From Clostridiaceae bacterium Marseille-Q3526 (GTDB lineage: Bacteria > Bacillota > Clostridia > Lachnospirales > Lachnospiraceae), in contig JAGTTS010000002.1 of the NCBI GenBank assembly GCA_018223375.1, positions 372,001 to 436,000 of the forward strand: a stretch of DNA of 64,000 nt, in the 5' to 3' direction. Positions 39,584 to 48,711 of the stretch are shown in pieces. The stretch's first letter is position 1; each line of letters starts with the position of its first letter. The position numbers and the translations under genes were made by a program. Below the pieces are notes generated by a model that was not told the origin of the DNA, did no database searches, and saw nothing but the letters and a program-made list of their open reading frames with translations.

Positions 39584-40675
39584 CTAATCTGTATCTGGCA
39601 GGTACAGTCCGCGAAGTCCCCTCTCAATCTCCATAAAGCTGTCAATTAACACCGGGTTAAACGTCCCGCACTCTCCGCCCAGGATCATGCTCACTGCTTT
39701 TTCACAGCTGTATGCGTCCTTATAGCACCGCTTGCTGAGCAGAGCGTCGTAAACGTCCGCCAGGGAGACTGCCTGGGACCAGACAGAGATCTGGCTTCCC
39801 TTCAGGCCGTCCGGATATCCGTTCCCATCCCAGCGCTCATGATGGTGAAGGGCAATGTCATGGGCATAATAATAGGAATCGTTTCCCTGTATCTGCCAGA
39901 TTTTTGACAGAAGCTGTCCTCCCTCCACGGTGTGGGTTTTCATCAGCTCAAATTCATCCGGCGTGAACCGTCCAGGCTTATTTAAAATATGATCCGGAAT
40001 GGCAATTTTCCCCACGTCGTGCATGATGGCCGCCAGGCCGATCTGTTCAATATCGCGCCTGGAAAGGCCGTTTCCCAGACGTGTATCCTGCAGAAGAGCC
40101 ATGGTAATTTCATGGATCCTCCTGATGTGGGAGCTGGATTCGTCGCTTTTAAATTCAATGACATTGGCCAGAGATTCTGCCATGCCAATGCTGAGCCGGT
40201 ACATCTCCTCCGCTTTTTTAAGAAGCTCGTCCTTCTGGCGCTCCACCTGGCTGCCCAGCCTTCTTTTGGCCTGGAACAGCCTGACAACGGAATCGACTCT
40301 GTACCTGACGATATAGGGAATGACTGGTTTGGGAATCAGATCCATAATGCCTAAAGAATAGGCTTCCTTCCACAGAGCGGGGCTTGTCTCAGAGGTAATG
40401 AGAAAAACAGGGATTTCTTCTGTTATATGCGAGCCCTGCAGAATTTTTAAAAGGCTGATACCATCCATTTCAGGCATCATCACATCCAAAAGCACGCCGC
40501 AGACCCGCTCTCTGCCGCTTATCAGCTTTTCAAGGGCAGCCCTGCCGTTTTCTGCCTCTTCAATCCGATAAGAATCCTGAAATATTTCTGCAAGAATGGC
40601 CCTTTTTAATTCTACATCATCTACAACGAGAAGTGTATCCGCCATATTTAAGGAACCATTATCCTCTATGATCAT
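39584..40675 (-). CDS. Response regulator with HD-GYP cyclic-di-GMP phosphodiesterase domain
   Basis: The 363-residue protein has an N-terminal receiver (ADTLLVVDDVELKR; Asp in LLDVMMPEMDG) and a C-terminal HD-GYP domain: HDVGKIAIPDHILN, HHERWDGNGYPDGLKG. It should hydrolyse cyclic di-GMP when phosphorylated. The start MIIEDNG at 40675 follows GGAGG and overlaps the lyase stop by 17 bases; an internal ATG ten codons in is an alternative. Kinase and HPt genes follow. Confidence 0.92.
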   Translation of the reverse strand: MIIEDNGSLNMADTLLVVDDVELKRAILAEIFQDSYRIEEAENGRAALEKLISGRERVCGVLLDVMMPEMDGISLLKILQGSHITEEIPVFLITSETSPALWKEAYSLGIMDLIPKPVIPYIVRYRVDSVVRLFQAKRRLGSQVERQKDELLKKAEEMYRLSIGMAESLANVIEFKSDESSSHIRRIHEITMALLQDTRLGNGLSRRDIEQIGLAAIMHDVGKIAIPDHILNKPGRFTPDEFELMKTHTVEGGQLLSKIWQIQGNDSYYYAHDIALHHHERWDGNGYPDGLKGSQISVWSQAVSLADVYDALLSKRCYKDAYSCEKAVSMILGGECGTFNPVLIDSFMEIERGLRGLYLPDTD

Positions 40676-41873
40676 CCCCGCCTCCTCTCTTTCGCCTGTT
40701 TACCACCTGGCTGAAGCGGCAGAGTCCGTCCAGAATAACCGTCTGCGGGCAGGCCAGATTCATCCGCTCGAATCCCTCTCCCTCAGGACCGAACATACCG
40801 CCTTCGTCAAAAAACAGATCTGCCTCCTCCATGATGCTCTCCTGCTCCTTAGGTGTCCAGCCGAGAGCCCGCAGATCCAGCCACTGAAGATACGTTCCCT
40901 CCAAAGGAGCAGCCTTTACATCCGGGCAGTGCTCTTTCAGAAATTCTGTCAGCAGACGATAATTGCTGTGAATGGCCTGGATCGCCTGTGAAAGCCACTG
41001 GTCGCACCTGGTGTAGGCGGCTTCCATGGCCTTATATCCCAGGGCGTTTACCCGCCCCTCGTAGGAGACGCGGCTCATCTCTGCCTTCAGCTGATGGCGT
41101 CTCTCCCGATCCGGCAGAATCACGCAGGAAGCCTCCAGCCCGGCCAGATTGAAGGTCTTGCTGGGAGCGATACAGGTCATAGTGTTGGCGGCGTTTTCCT
41201 CTGACAGAGAGGCAAAGGAGGTAAAGGTGTGCCCTGGCATAATCAGGTCGCAGTGGATTTCGTCAGAAATTACAAACACGTGGTGGCGCAGGCAGATCTG
41301 GCTGACCATTAAAAGCTCCTGTCTGGTCCACACGCGTCCCACCGGGTTATGGGGATTGCAGAGAATCAGAAGAGTATTTTTTGGATCAGAGGCCAGAGCT
41401 TCCAGCCGGTCAAAGTCTATGGTATAGGAAAGATCCTTTCCTTCCTTCAGCGGACATCTGACGGTTCTTCTCCCATTTGTCTCTACCGCTTTGTAAAATG
41501 GATAATACACAGGCGGCATGACAATCACGCCGTCTTCCGGCTCTGTGAAGGCCAGAACGCCGTGGTAGAGGGCGTTCACCACCCCGGGAGTCGTATAAAA
41601 CCACTCCGGTCTTGTCTCCCATCCATATCTGCGCTTCGTCCATCCGGTTACAGCCTCATACCAGGACGGCTCTGCCGTCTGATATCCCAGCACCGCAGTA
41701 TCCAGATATTCCTTTAACGCCTCGATAATTTCCGGCGGATTTTTGAATTCCATATCCGCGATGGAAAAGGGGACCACGCCCCTTCCCACCTGCGGCTTTT
41801 TCTTTTTCATCAGATTCCATTTTACAGATCCGTTGTCATACCGGTCCAGAACCGTCTCAAAATCGTATTTCAT
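40659..41873 (-). CDS. MalY/PatB family PLP-dependent cystathionine beta-lyase/aminotransferase
   Basis: Fold-type I PLP enzyme of 404 residues that in this family splits C-S bonds of cystathionine or cysteine. Patterns: MKYDFETVLDRYDNGSVKW at the N terminus, FSIADMEFKNPPEI, NPHNPVGRVWTRQEL, SDEIHCDLIMPGH, and the PLP lysine in IAPSKTFNLAGL. It sits between polC and the signalling genes and overlaps the response-regulator start. Nothing shows a regulatory link. Confidence 0.92.
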   Translation of the reverse strand: MKYDFETVLDRYDNGSVKWNLMKKKKPQVGRGVVPFSIADMEFKNPPEIIEALKEYLDTAVLGYQTAEPSWYEAVTGWTKRRYGWETRPEWFYTTPGVVNALYHGVLAFTEPEDGVIVMPPVYYPFYKAVETNGRRTVRCPLKEGKDLSYTIDFDRLEALASDPKNTLLILCNPHNPVGRVWTRQELLMVSQICLRHHVFVISDEIHCDLIMPGHTFTSFASLSEENAANTMTCIAPSKTFNLAGLEASCVILPDRERRHQLKAEMSRVSYEGRVNALGYKAMEAAYTRCDQWLSQAIQAIHSNYRLLTEFLKEHCPDVKAAPLEGTYLQWLDLRALGWTPKEQESIMEEADLFFDEGGMFGPEGEGFERMNLACPQTVILDGLCRFSQVVNRRKRGGGDDHRG

Positions 41874-41893
41874 ATGGTTTTCCCCCTTGTTTT

Positions 41894-44800
41894 TTACAGC
41901 GCCAGATCAAACAGCGACAGCTGGTTGCTCTCCGGCAGTCCCCGCAGCAGCCCCAGATCTGCCATCAGATCCGCCACTGTTTTCGTCACTTTGGAACGGT
42001 TGATAAAATCTTCCTTGGACAGGAACGGACCGTCCTCAGCGGCAAATACAATACCGTCCGCCGCTTTCTCCCCCAGTCCGTCGATACTGCTTAAGGAAGG
42101 CATCAGCTTTCCGTCTATAATCTGGAAATTTCTCGCGCTGGCCTTATAAATGTCAATAGGCGTAAATTCATATCCCCTGGCGTACATTTCCTGGACAATT
42201 CTCATATCCCGCAGCGTATCCTGCTCTTTTTTGGAGAGGCTGTCCAGCCGCTTTCTGTAGTCGGCCAGATGGTGTTCCAGCTTTTCTCGCCCCTGGCACA
42301 TCAGCTCATAGGAAAAGCCGCTGGCGCGGATGCTGAAAAAGGCCGCGTAGTAGGCGAGGGGATAGAAGACCTTGCAGTAGGCGATCCGCCACGCCATCAT
42401 AACGTAGGCGGCCGCGTGGGCCTTGGGGAACATGTACTTGATTTTTTTGCAGGACCAGATATACCAGTCCGGCACCCCGTGGGCCGTCATCTCCTCCTCC
42501 CACTCCGGTTTCAGCCCCTTGCCTTTTCGGACGCTCTCCATGATGGTGAAGGAAAGTCCCTCCTCCAGTCCCATACCGATCAGGTAGACCATGATGTCGT
42601 CTCTGGTACAGATCGCCGTCTGAATGGTAGCTTTCCCCTCCTGAATCAGAGTCTGGGCATTTCCCAGCCATACGTCCGTGCCGTGGGCCAGTCCGGCAAT
42701 GCGGACCAGATCCGAGAAATATTTAGGCTTGGTGTCTAAAAGCATCTGCATGGCAAAGTCCGTACCGAACTCCGGCACGCCCAGCGCCCCCAGCGGACAG
42801 CCGCCGATATCGTCCGGCGTAATGCCAAGGGCCTCGGTACTCTGGAACAGACTCATAACCTCCTTGGAGTCAAGAGGAATATCCCTGACCGGATCAAGGC
42901 CTGTCAAATCCTGCAGCATACGAATCATGGTGGGATCATCGTGTCCCAGAATATCCAGCTTCAGCAAGTTGTGGTCAATGGAGTGGTAATCGAAATGGGT
43001 GGTAATAGTCTTCGTTCCCATATCGTCCGCCGGGTGCTGCACCGGGGTAAAGGAATAGATCTCCTCCCCGTGGGGCAGCACGATAATGCCTCCCGGATGC
43101 TGTCCGGTCGTTCTCCTGACGCCGACGCAGCCTGTGACAATCCGGTTGATCTCGCAGCCCCGCTTGCGCTCTCCCCTCTCCTCATAGTATTTTTTCACAT
43201 ATCCGAAGGCCGTCTTATCTGCCAGAGTACCGATGGTTCCGGCCCGGAAGGTCTGCCCTTTGCCGAAAATGACCTCCGTGTAGTCGTGAGCCCGGCTCTG
43301 ATACTCTCCTGAGAAGTTTAAGTCGATATCAGGCTCCTTGTCTCCCTTAAAGCCCAGGAAGGTCTCAAACGGAATATCAAAGCCGTCCTTTTTCAGAGGC
43401 TTTCCGCAGACAGGGCACAGGTGATCTGGCATATCGCAGCCCGCCATACCGGAGAACTTCTTAACCTCCTCCGAGTCGAAATCATAGTAATGGCACTCCG
43501 TACAGTAATAGTGGGGACTTAACGGATTGACCTCCGTAATTCCCGACATGGTGGCCACAAAGGAGGAGCCGACGGAACCACGGGAACCTACCAGATAACC
43601 GTCCTCGTTGGATTTCCACACCAGCTTCTGGGCAATAATATACATCACCGCAAAGCCGTTGGAGATGATGGAGTTTAACTCCCTCTCCAGACGCTCCACT
43701 ACGATTTTCGGAAGATTTTCTCCATACATTTCGTGGGCTCTGTTATAGCAGATGTTTCTCAGCATCTCATCGGAATTTGGAATGACCGGCGGACACTTGT
43801 CAGGCCGGACAGGGGCAATCCGCTCGCACATGGCGGCAATCCGTCTGGTGTTGGTGATCACGACCTCCTCCGCCTTGTCGCTTCCCAGGTACTCAAACTC
43901 GCGGAGCATTTCCTCTGTCGTGCGGAAATAGAGAGGGGGCTGATCGTCGCAGTCCTTAAAGCCTTTTCCCGCCATGATAATCCGCCTGTAAACCTCGTCC
44001 TCCGGATCCAGAAAATGCACGTCGCAGGTGGCGCAGACCGGTTTGTTAAACCGCTCTCCCAGCTCTACAATTTTCCGGTTCAGATCCTTTAAATCCTCCT
44101 CCGATTTGACAACGCTCTTTTCATCCCGCAGCATGAAGCCGTTGTTTCCCAGAGGCTGGATCTCCAGATAGTCGTAAAATTCGGCAATTTTATTAATCTC
44201 CGCCTCCGGCACGCCTCTTAAAAGAGCCTGGTAAAGCTCTCCCGCCTCGCAGGCAGAGCCGATAATCAGGCCTTCTCTGTATTTCATGATTTCGCTTTTG
44301 GGAATTCTCGGCCTCTTGGCATAGTAAATCAGGTTGGAGTCTGACACAAGACGGTATAAATTAATCCGGCCAATGTCGTTTTTCGCCAGAATAATAATGT
44401 GATTGGTCGGCATTTTCCGGATCGTCTCCACACTCATCTGGCTATGTTCGTTCAGCTGGGTCAGATTTTCAATGCCCCTCTGCTTTAACATTTCCATGAA
44501 TTTCACGAAAATTTCTGCCGTAGCTCCCGCGTCGTCCACTGCCCGGTGGTGATTTTCAAGGGAAATTTTCAATTCCTTGGCCACCGTGTCCAGCTTAAAC
44601 CGGTGAAGATTGGGGAGCAGGAACCGGGCCATGGAAACGGTATCCAGAATGGCAGGCTCAAAGGTCATTCCCAGGAGCAGGGCGTTATGCTTCATAAAGC
44701 TCATATCGAAAGAAGCGTTGTGGGCAACCATGACAGCGTCCCCGCAGAATTCCAGAAACTTTGGCAGCACCTGCTCAATAGTGGGCGCATTTAAAACCAT

Positions 44801-46432
44801 GTTGTCGCTGATGCTTGTCAGCTTCTCAATCTCAAAAGGAATCGGAACTTCCGGATTGACGAACGTAGAAAATTTGTCTGTAATTTTTCCGTTTTCCACT
44901 TTTACTGCGCCAATTTCGATAATTTTATTTTTAATCGGGCTGAAGCCGGTGGTCTCGATATCGAAGACCACGCAGGTGTGATCCAGGGACTGTCCCGTCT
45001 CGTTCTCTGCCAGCTGCTTCATATCGTCTACCAGATAGCCCTCCACTCCATAGAGAACCTTGAAACCGTCTCCTTTCTCCACTGCATGGTTGGCGTCAGG
45101 AAAGGCCTGGACACAGCCGTGATCCGTCACTGCGATGGCGTCCATGCCCCATTTTTTTGCCCGCTTGATAATATCCTTCACTTCGGAAACGCCGTCCATA
45201 TCGCTCATCTTTGTATGGCAGTGAAGCTCCACACGCTTTACCGGACTGTTGTCCATGCGCTTTCCCGTGAAATCCTCGCACTTCTTGATTCCCACAACCG
45301 ATCCTAAGGTCAGCTCCCCGTCGAACCGGTCGATAGTAGCTACTCCTTTCAGGCGGACGAACTGTCCTGGAGCGGTGGCCGCCTTTAAATCGTCCACCGC
45401 CTCCTCTTTGGCGAAAATTTTCACTCCGATGGTGTCAGTAAAATCAGTAATGGTAAAGATAAACAGCTGCTTTCCGCTCCGAAGCTCTCTGTTCTCGCAG
45501 GTCAGGATTTTTCCGCGGATTGCCACCTCGCCGATTTCTCCCTCGATCTGATGAATTTCTATGGTCTCATCGTCAAAGCCGCGGCCGTAGAGCACGTCCG
45601 GATCCTCGGAACGGCGGTATCCTCCGAAGCGGCCGCCTTCTCTCTTCTTAAAATCCTTTTTGCCGAACTCTTTTTTATTAATCTCTTTTTTGCCGGCTTC
45701 CTTTTTACCAGAATCCTGACGCCCCGTTTTCTGGACTTTTTCTCCATCTGCCGCTGGAACTGCCGCTTTCAGCCGGCCTGGCGCCAGTTCTGCCTCTGCT
45801 TCGGGCGCGTAGACGGAAGCATCGTAAAAGGGCGTGTCCTCCCCTTCTGCTCCTGGAAACTCTGCCCCGTCTCCAGAGGCAGCCATAGCGTCAAGGTAGG
45901 CGTCATAGCCCGGATCCAGGGTTTTCTTCTGGCGGGCCCGGTACTCCTCGTCAATTTCCAGAGGCAGTCCGCACCGCTCCGTAAAGATCTTCTCCAGCAC
46001 CCGCTTCAGCTCTGCCGTTTTGTCTCTGGCGATCATGGTATCTTCCAGAACCATCTCCATCACGTCATGTTTCGGAAAACTGCACTCCGCTTTGCGGAAC
46101 ATGTTGTAGAGAAGAATACTGTAATTTTTAAGCTCCATCAAAATACTGTCCTTGTAGACCATCAGAAGCTTCTCAGGAGTATACTGTTCGGATAATTTAA
46201 ATTTTTCCTGAATTTTAATCGTGACTCTCTTTCCGGGAAACAGCTGATCCTTAATTCCCTTCTCCAGCCCGTAAATATTCTGCTTGTGAATCAGTCTGGG
46301 ACACACGATATAAACGCGAATAGAGCTTCTGTCCCTGGAGGCGGTGACACGTTCCACCTCCACCAGTTCTAAAAGCTCTCTCAGATTGTCTGTAATATGT
46401 AAATCAGGAAATACGTCTAAAAAAGGCTTCAT
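41894..46432 (-). CDS. polC: DNA polymerase III PolC-type alpha subunit
   Basis: Replicative polymerase with proofreading, 1512 residues. Order: N-terminal domain, a Lys-rich linker with repeated KKE/GKK units (about 230-270), an OB fold (about 290-385), a PHP domain split by the exonuclease (HCHTKMSDMDG near 402), the DEDDh exonuclease (VFDIETTGFSPIKNKIIEIG near 491), and the polymerase palm with PDIDLNFSGEYQ (near 1036) and TFRAGTIGTLADKTAFGYV. Cysteine pairs CTECHYYDF and CPVCGKPL form the zinc site. It overlaps the ispG stop by four bases (ATGA), a coupled operon. Confidence 0.97.
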   Translation of the reverse strand: MKPFLDVFPDLHITDNLRELLELVEVERVTASRDRSSIRVYIVCPRLIHKQNIYGLEKGIKDQLFPGKRVTIKIQEKFKLSEQYTPEKLLMVYKDSILMELKNYSILLYNMFRKAECSFPKHDVMEMVLEDTMIARDKTAELKRVLEKIFTERCGLPLEIDEEYRARQKKTLDPGYDAYLDAMAASGDGAEFPGAEGEDTPFYDASVYAPEAEAELAPGRLKAAVPAADGEKVQKTGRQDSGKKEAGKKEINKKEFGKKDFKKREGGRFGGYRRSEDPDVLYGRGFDDETIEIHQIEGEIGEVAIRGKILTCENRELRSGKQLFIFTITDFTDTIGVKIFAKEEAVDDLKAATAPGQFVRLKGVATIDRFDGELTLGSVVGIKKCEDFTGKRMDNSPVKRVELHCHTKMSDMDGVSEVKDIIKRAKKWGMDAIAVTDHGCVQAFPDANHAVEKGDGFKVLYGVEGYLVDDMKQLAENETGQSLDHTCVVFDIETTGFSPIKNKIIEIGAVKVENGKITDKFSTFVNPEVPIPFEIEKLTSISDNMVLNAPTIEQVLPKFLEFCGDAVMVAHNASFDMSFMKHNALLLGMTFEPAILDTVSMARFLLPNLHRFKLDTVAKELKISLENHHRAVDDAGATAEIFVKFMEMLKQRGIENLTQLNEHSQMSVETIRKMPTNHIIILAKNDIGRINLYRLVSDSNLIYYAKRPRIPKSEIMKYREGLIIGSACEAGELYQALLRGVPEAEINKIAEFYDYLEIQPLGNNGFMLRDEKSVVKSEEDLKDLNRKIVELGERFNKPVCATCDVHFLDPEDEVYRRIIMAGKGFKDCDDQPPLYFRTTEEMLREFEYLGSDKAEEVVITNTRRIAAMCERIAPVRPDKCPPVIPNSDEMLRNICYNRAHEMYGENLPKIVVERLERELNSIISNGFAVMYIIAQKLVWKSNEDGYLVGSRGSVGSSFVATMSGITEVNPLSPHYYCTECHYYDFDSEEVKKFSGMAGCDMPDHLCPVCGKPLKKDGFDIPFETFLGFKGDKEPDIDLNFSGEYQSRAHDYTEVIFGKGQTFRAGTIGTLADKTAFGYVKKYYEERGERKRGCEINRIVTGCVGVRRTTGQHPGGIIVLPHGEEIYSFTPVQHPADDMGTKTITTHFDYHSIDHNLLKLDILGHDDPTMIRMLQDLTGLDPVRDIPLDSKEVMSLFQSTEALGITPDDIGGCPLGALGVPEFGTDFAMQMLLDTKPKYFSDLVRIAGLAHGTDVWLGNAQTLIQEGKATIQTAICTRDDIMVYLIGMGLEEGLSFTIMESVRKGKGLKPEWEEEMTAHGVPDWYIWSCKKIKYMFPKAHAAAYVMMAWRIAYCKVFYPLAYYAAFFSIRASGFSYELMCQGREKLEHHLADYRKRLDSLSKKEQDTLRDMRIVQEMYARGYEFTPIDIYKASARNFQIIDGKLMPSLSSIDGLGEKAADGIVFAAEDGPFLSKEDFINRSKVTKTVADLMADLGLLRGLPESNQLSLFDLAL

Positions 46433-47505
46433 TCCTTCTCACCTGCGTTTTTAAGCATTTGATCAAGCTCTGCCTTCAGTGCGTTTAACAGCTCTGCCTC
46501 CGGAACCTTGCGGATCACCTCTCCCTTCTTGATCAAAAGGCCTTCTCCGATTCCGCCGGCAATTCCCAGATCTGCCTCCCTGGCTTCTCCGGGGCCGTTG
46601 ACAACGCAGCCCATCACCGCCACTTTAATATCCAATGGATATTCCTGCACCATGGTTTCCACCTGGTTGGCCAGACCGATGAGATCGATCTGCGTCCGTC
46701 CGCAGGTAGGGCAGGACACCACCTCCACTCCTCCGGTGCGGAGTCCCAGTGTTTTTAAAATCAGTTTGGCCGATTTTACCTCCTCCACCGGATTTCCTGT
46801 CAGAGAAACGCGGATGGTATCTCCAATGCCCTGGTTTAAAATCAGGCCCAGGCCGATGGCGGACTTGATATTTCCGGAGAGAATCGTTCCGGCTTCCGTG
46901 ATCCCTACGTGAAGCGGGTAAGGAGTCTTTTTGGCGATCAGCTCATGAGCCTTTACGCACATCATCACATCAGAGGACTTAATACTGAGCACCAGATTGT
47001 CGTATCCCATACGCTCGATCAGGGCGGCCTTGTCCAGAGCGCTCTCCACAATGCCCTCCGCCGTCACACCGCCGTACTTCTCGATCAGATGCTTCTCCAG
47101 AGAGCCGCTGTTCACGCCTACCCGGATGGGAACGCCGTACTCCTTCGCCTTATCCACAACCGCCTGCACTCTCTCCTCAGAACCGATATTTCCAGGATTA
47201 ATCCTGATTTTATCGGCGCCGCACTCAATCGCCGCGATAGCCAGGCGGTAGTCGAAATGAATATCAGCCACCAGCGGGATGTGAATGGCCTTTTTAATGG
47301 TTTTCAGGCTTTCAGCCGCCTCCATAGTCGGAACGGCCACCCGGATAATATCGCAGCCTGCCCGCTCCAGCTCCAGAATCTGGGCAATGGTGGATGCGCT
47401 GTCCTCAGTCTTTGTATTGCACATAGACTGAATCAAAACCGGATTGCCGCCGCCGATAACGCGGCTGCCGTTTTGAACTGGTTTCGTTGAAGCTCTGTAT
47501 GTCAT
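46429..47505 (-). CDS. ispG: 4-hydroxy-3-methylbut-2-en-1-yl diphosphate synthase IspG
   Basis: Iron-sulfur enzyme of the MEP isoprenoid pathway. The 358-residue protein has VIGGGNPVLIQSMCNTKTED, VADIHFDYRLAIAAIECG, and the cluster cysteines in SCPTCGRTQIDL and MGCVVNGPGEA. It is the short bacterial form. It follows rseP by 15 bp and overlaps polC. Confidence 0.97.
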   Translation of the reverse strand: MTYRASTKPVQNGSRVIGGGNPVLIQSMCNTKTEDSASTIAQILELERAGCDIIRVAVPTMEAAESLKTIKKAIHIPLVADIHFDYRLAIAAIECGADKIRINPGNIGSEERVQAVVDKAKEYGVPIRVGVNSGSLEKHLIEKYGGVTAEGIVESALDKAALIERMGYDNLVLSIKSSDVMMCVKAHELIAKKTPYPLHVGITEAGTILSGNIKSAIGLGLILNQGIGDTIRVSLTGNPVEEVKSAKLILKTLGLRTGGVEVVSCPTCGRTQIDLIGLANQVETMVQEYPLDIKVAVMGCVVNGPGEAREADLGIAGGIGEGLLIKKGEVIRKVPEAELLNALKAELDQMLKNAGEKE

Positions 47506-47520
47506 AATAGATTCCTCCGA

Positions 47521-48681
47521 TCAGAACAAATTTGCAATATCGTTAAACAAAATCAAAACCATCAGCGTCATGAGAACCGCCATGCCTGCCATATGGATCA
47601 TGCCTTCCTTTTCCGGATCCACCGGTTTTCCGCGGACAGCCTCAATCAGGATAAAGACCAGGCGTCCTCCGTCCAGTGCAGGAATGGGAAGCAGATTCAT
47701 AATACCCAGGTTGGCGCTTAAAATCAGGCACATATTGGCCAGATTTATGAACACCGTCAGAATTCCATAGCTGCTGCTTGCCTCTACCGTCTGATCAATC
47801 ATGACCACAATGCCCACCGGACCTGCCACGTCCTTTCTGGACACCTGGCCGGTAACGAGCATTTTCAGGCTCTGGAAGGTCAGATCCACCATATATCGCA
47901 GTTCATAGGCGCTGTACTGAATCGTCTCAAACAGAGACTTCGGCGCTCTGGGAATCCCGCCGGAAATGCCCATCAGATAGCCGCCTGTCTCCTCCGAGTA
48001 AGCCGGAGTCACTGCCGTTTTGTGAGTTTCGTCCCCTCTCCTGTATTCCAGGTTCACAGTCTCGCCGGGATGAAAGGTATTATACATGGCCACCTCCTGG
48101 TAGAGATGAATCCGTTTTCCATTCATTCTGGTAATAACGTCCCCCGTCTGAAGACCTGCCTCAGCTGCAGGCGATCCAGCCTGCAGCTGCACGATTTCAG
48201 GAGGCTGGCACCCGGCGTAGGCTACCACGGCGATTCCGCAGGCGAGAGCCAGGATAAAGTTAAATACAGGGCCGGCCGCAATGGTGAGAAAGCGGGCCAG
48301 AATAGGCGCTTCGTGGAACGCCAGCCCGCTCACCGGCGTGCCGTCCGGCGCATACCGGACAGGCGGCTCATTTCCCTGCTCTTCCTCTTCCTCATCCTCA
48401 TCCAAAAGCAGCCCGCTCTTTCTGCGGATATCCTTTTCTGCCTTCTCCTCAAAATCCTCCGGATCTTCGTCCTCTCCCAGCATCATGCAGGAACCGCCGA
48501 ATGGCAGAAGCTTCAGCGAATATCTGGTATCCCCTCTCTTAAAGCTGATAAGCCTTGGCCCCATTCCAAGGGAAAACTCCAGAACGCAGATTCCCCCCAG
48601 CTTTGCAAACAGAAAATGGCCGAATTCATGGAATAAAATAATCAGTCCGAATACCAGAATCGCCGCAAGCAAACTTAACAA
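47521..48681 (-). CDS. rseP: Site-2 membrane metalloprotease RseP/RasP
   Basis: Intramembrane protease of the M50 family, cleaving anti-sigma factors and remnant signal peptides. Zinc motif HEFGHFLFAKLGG at residues 18-30, PDZ domain around LQAGSPAAEAGLQTGDVITR, and the second metal motif NLLPIPALDGGR. Between about residues 70 and 120 there is an acidic insertion (EDEDPEDFEEKAEKD and LLLDEDEEEEEQGNEP) longer than in many relatives. It lies between dxr and ispG. Confidence 0.94.
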   Translation of the reverse strand: MLSLLAAILVFGLIILFHEFGHFLFAKLGGICVLEFSLGMGPRLISFKRGDTRYSLKLLPFGGSCMMLGEDEDPEDFEEKAEKDIRRKSGLLLDEDEEEEEQGNEPPVRYAPDGTPVSGLAFHEAPILARFLTIAAGPVFNFILALACGIAVVAYAGCQPPEIVQLQAGSPAAEAGLQTGDVITRMNGKRIHLYQEVAMYNTFHPGETVNLEYRRGDETHKTAVTPAYSEETGGYLMGISGGIPRAPKSLFETIQYSAYELRYMVDLTFQSLKMLVTGQVSRKDVAGPVGIVVMIDQTVEASSSYGILTVFINLANMCLILSANLGIMNLLPIPALDGGRLVFILIEAVRGKPVDPEKEGMIHMAGMAVLMTLMVLILFNDIANLF

Positions 48682-48711
48682 TCTACCACCTGCCCTCTCT
48701 TGTTTTATGGT

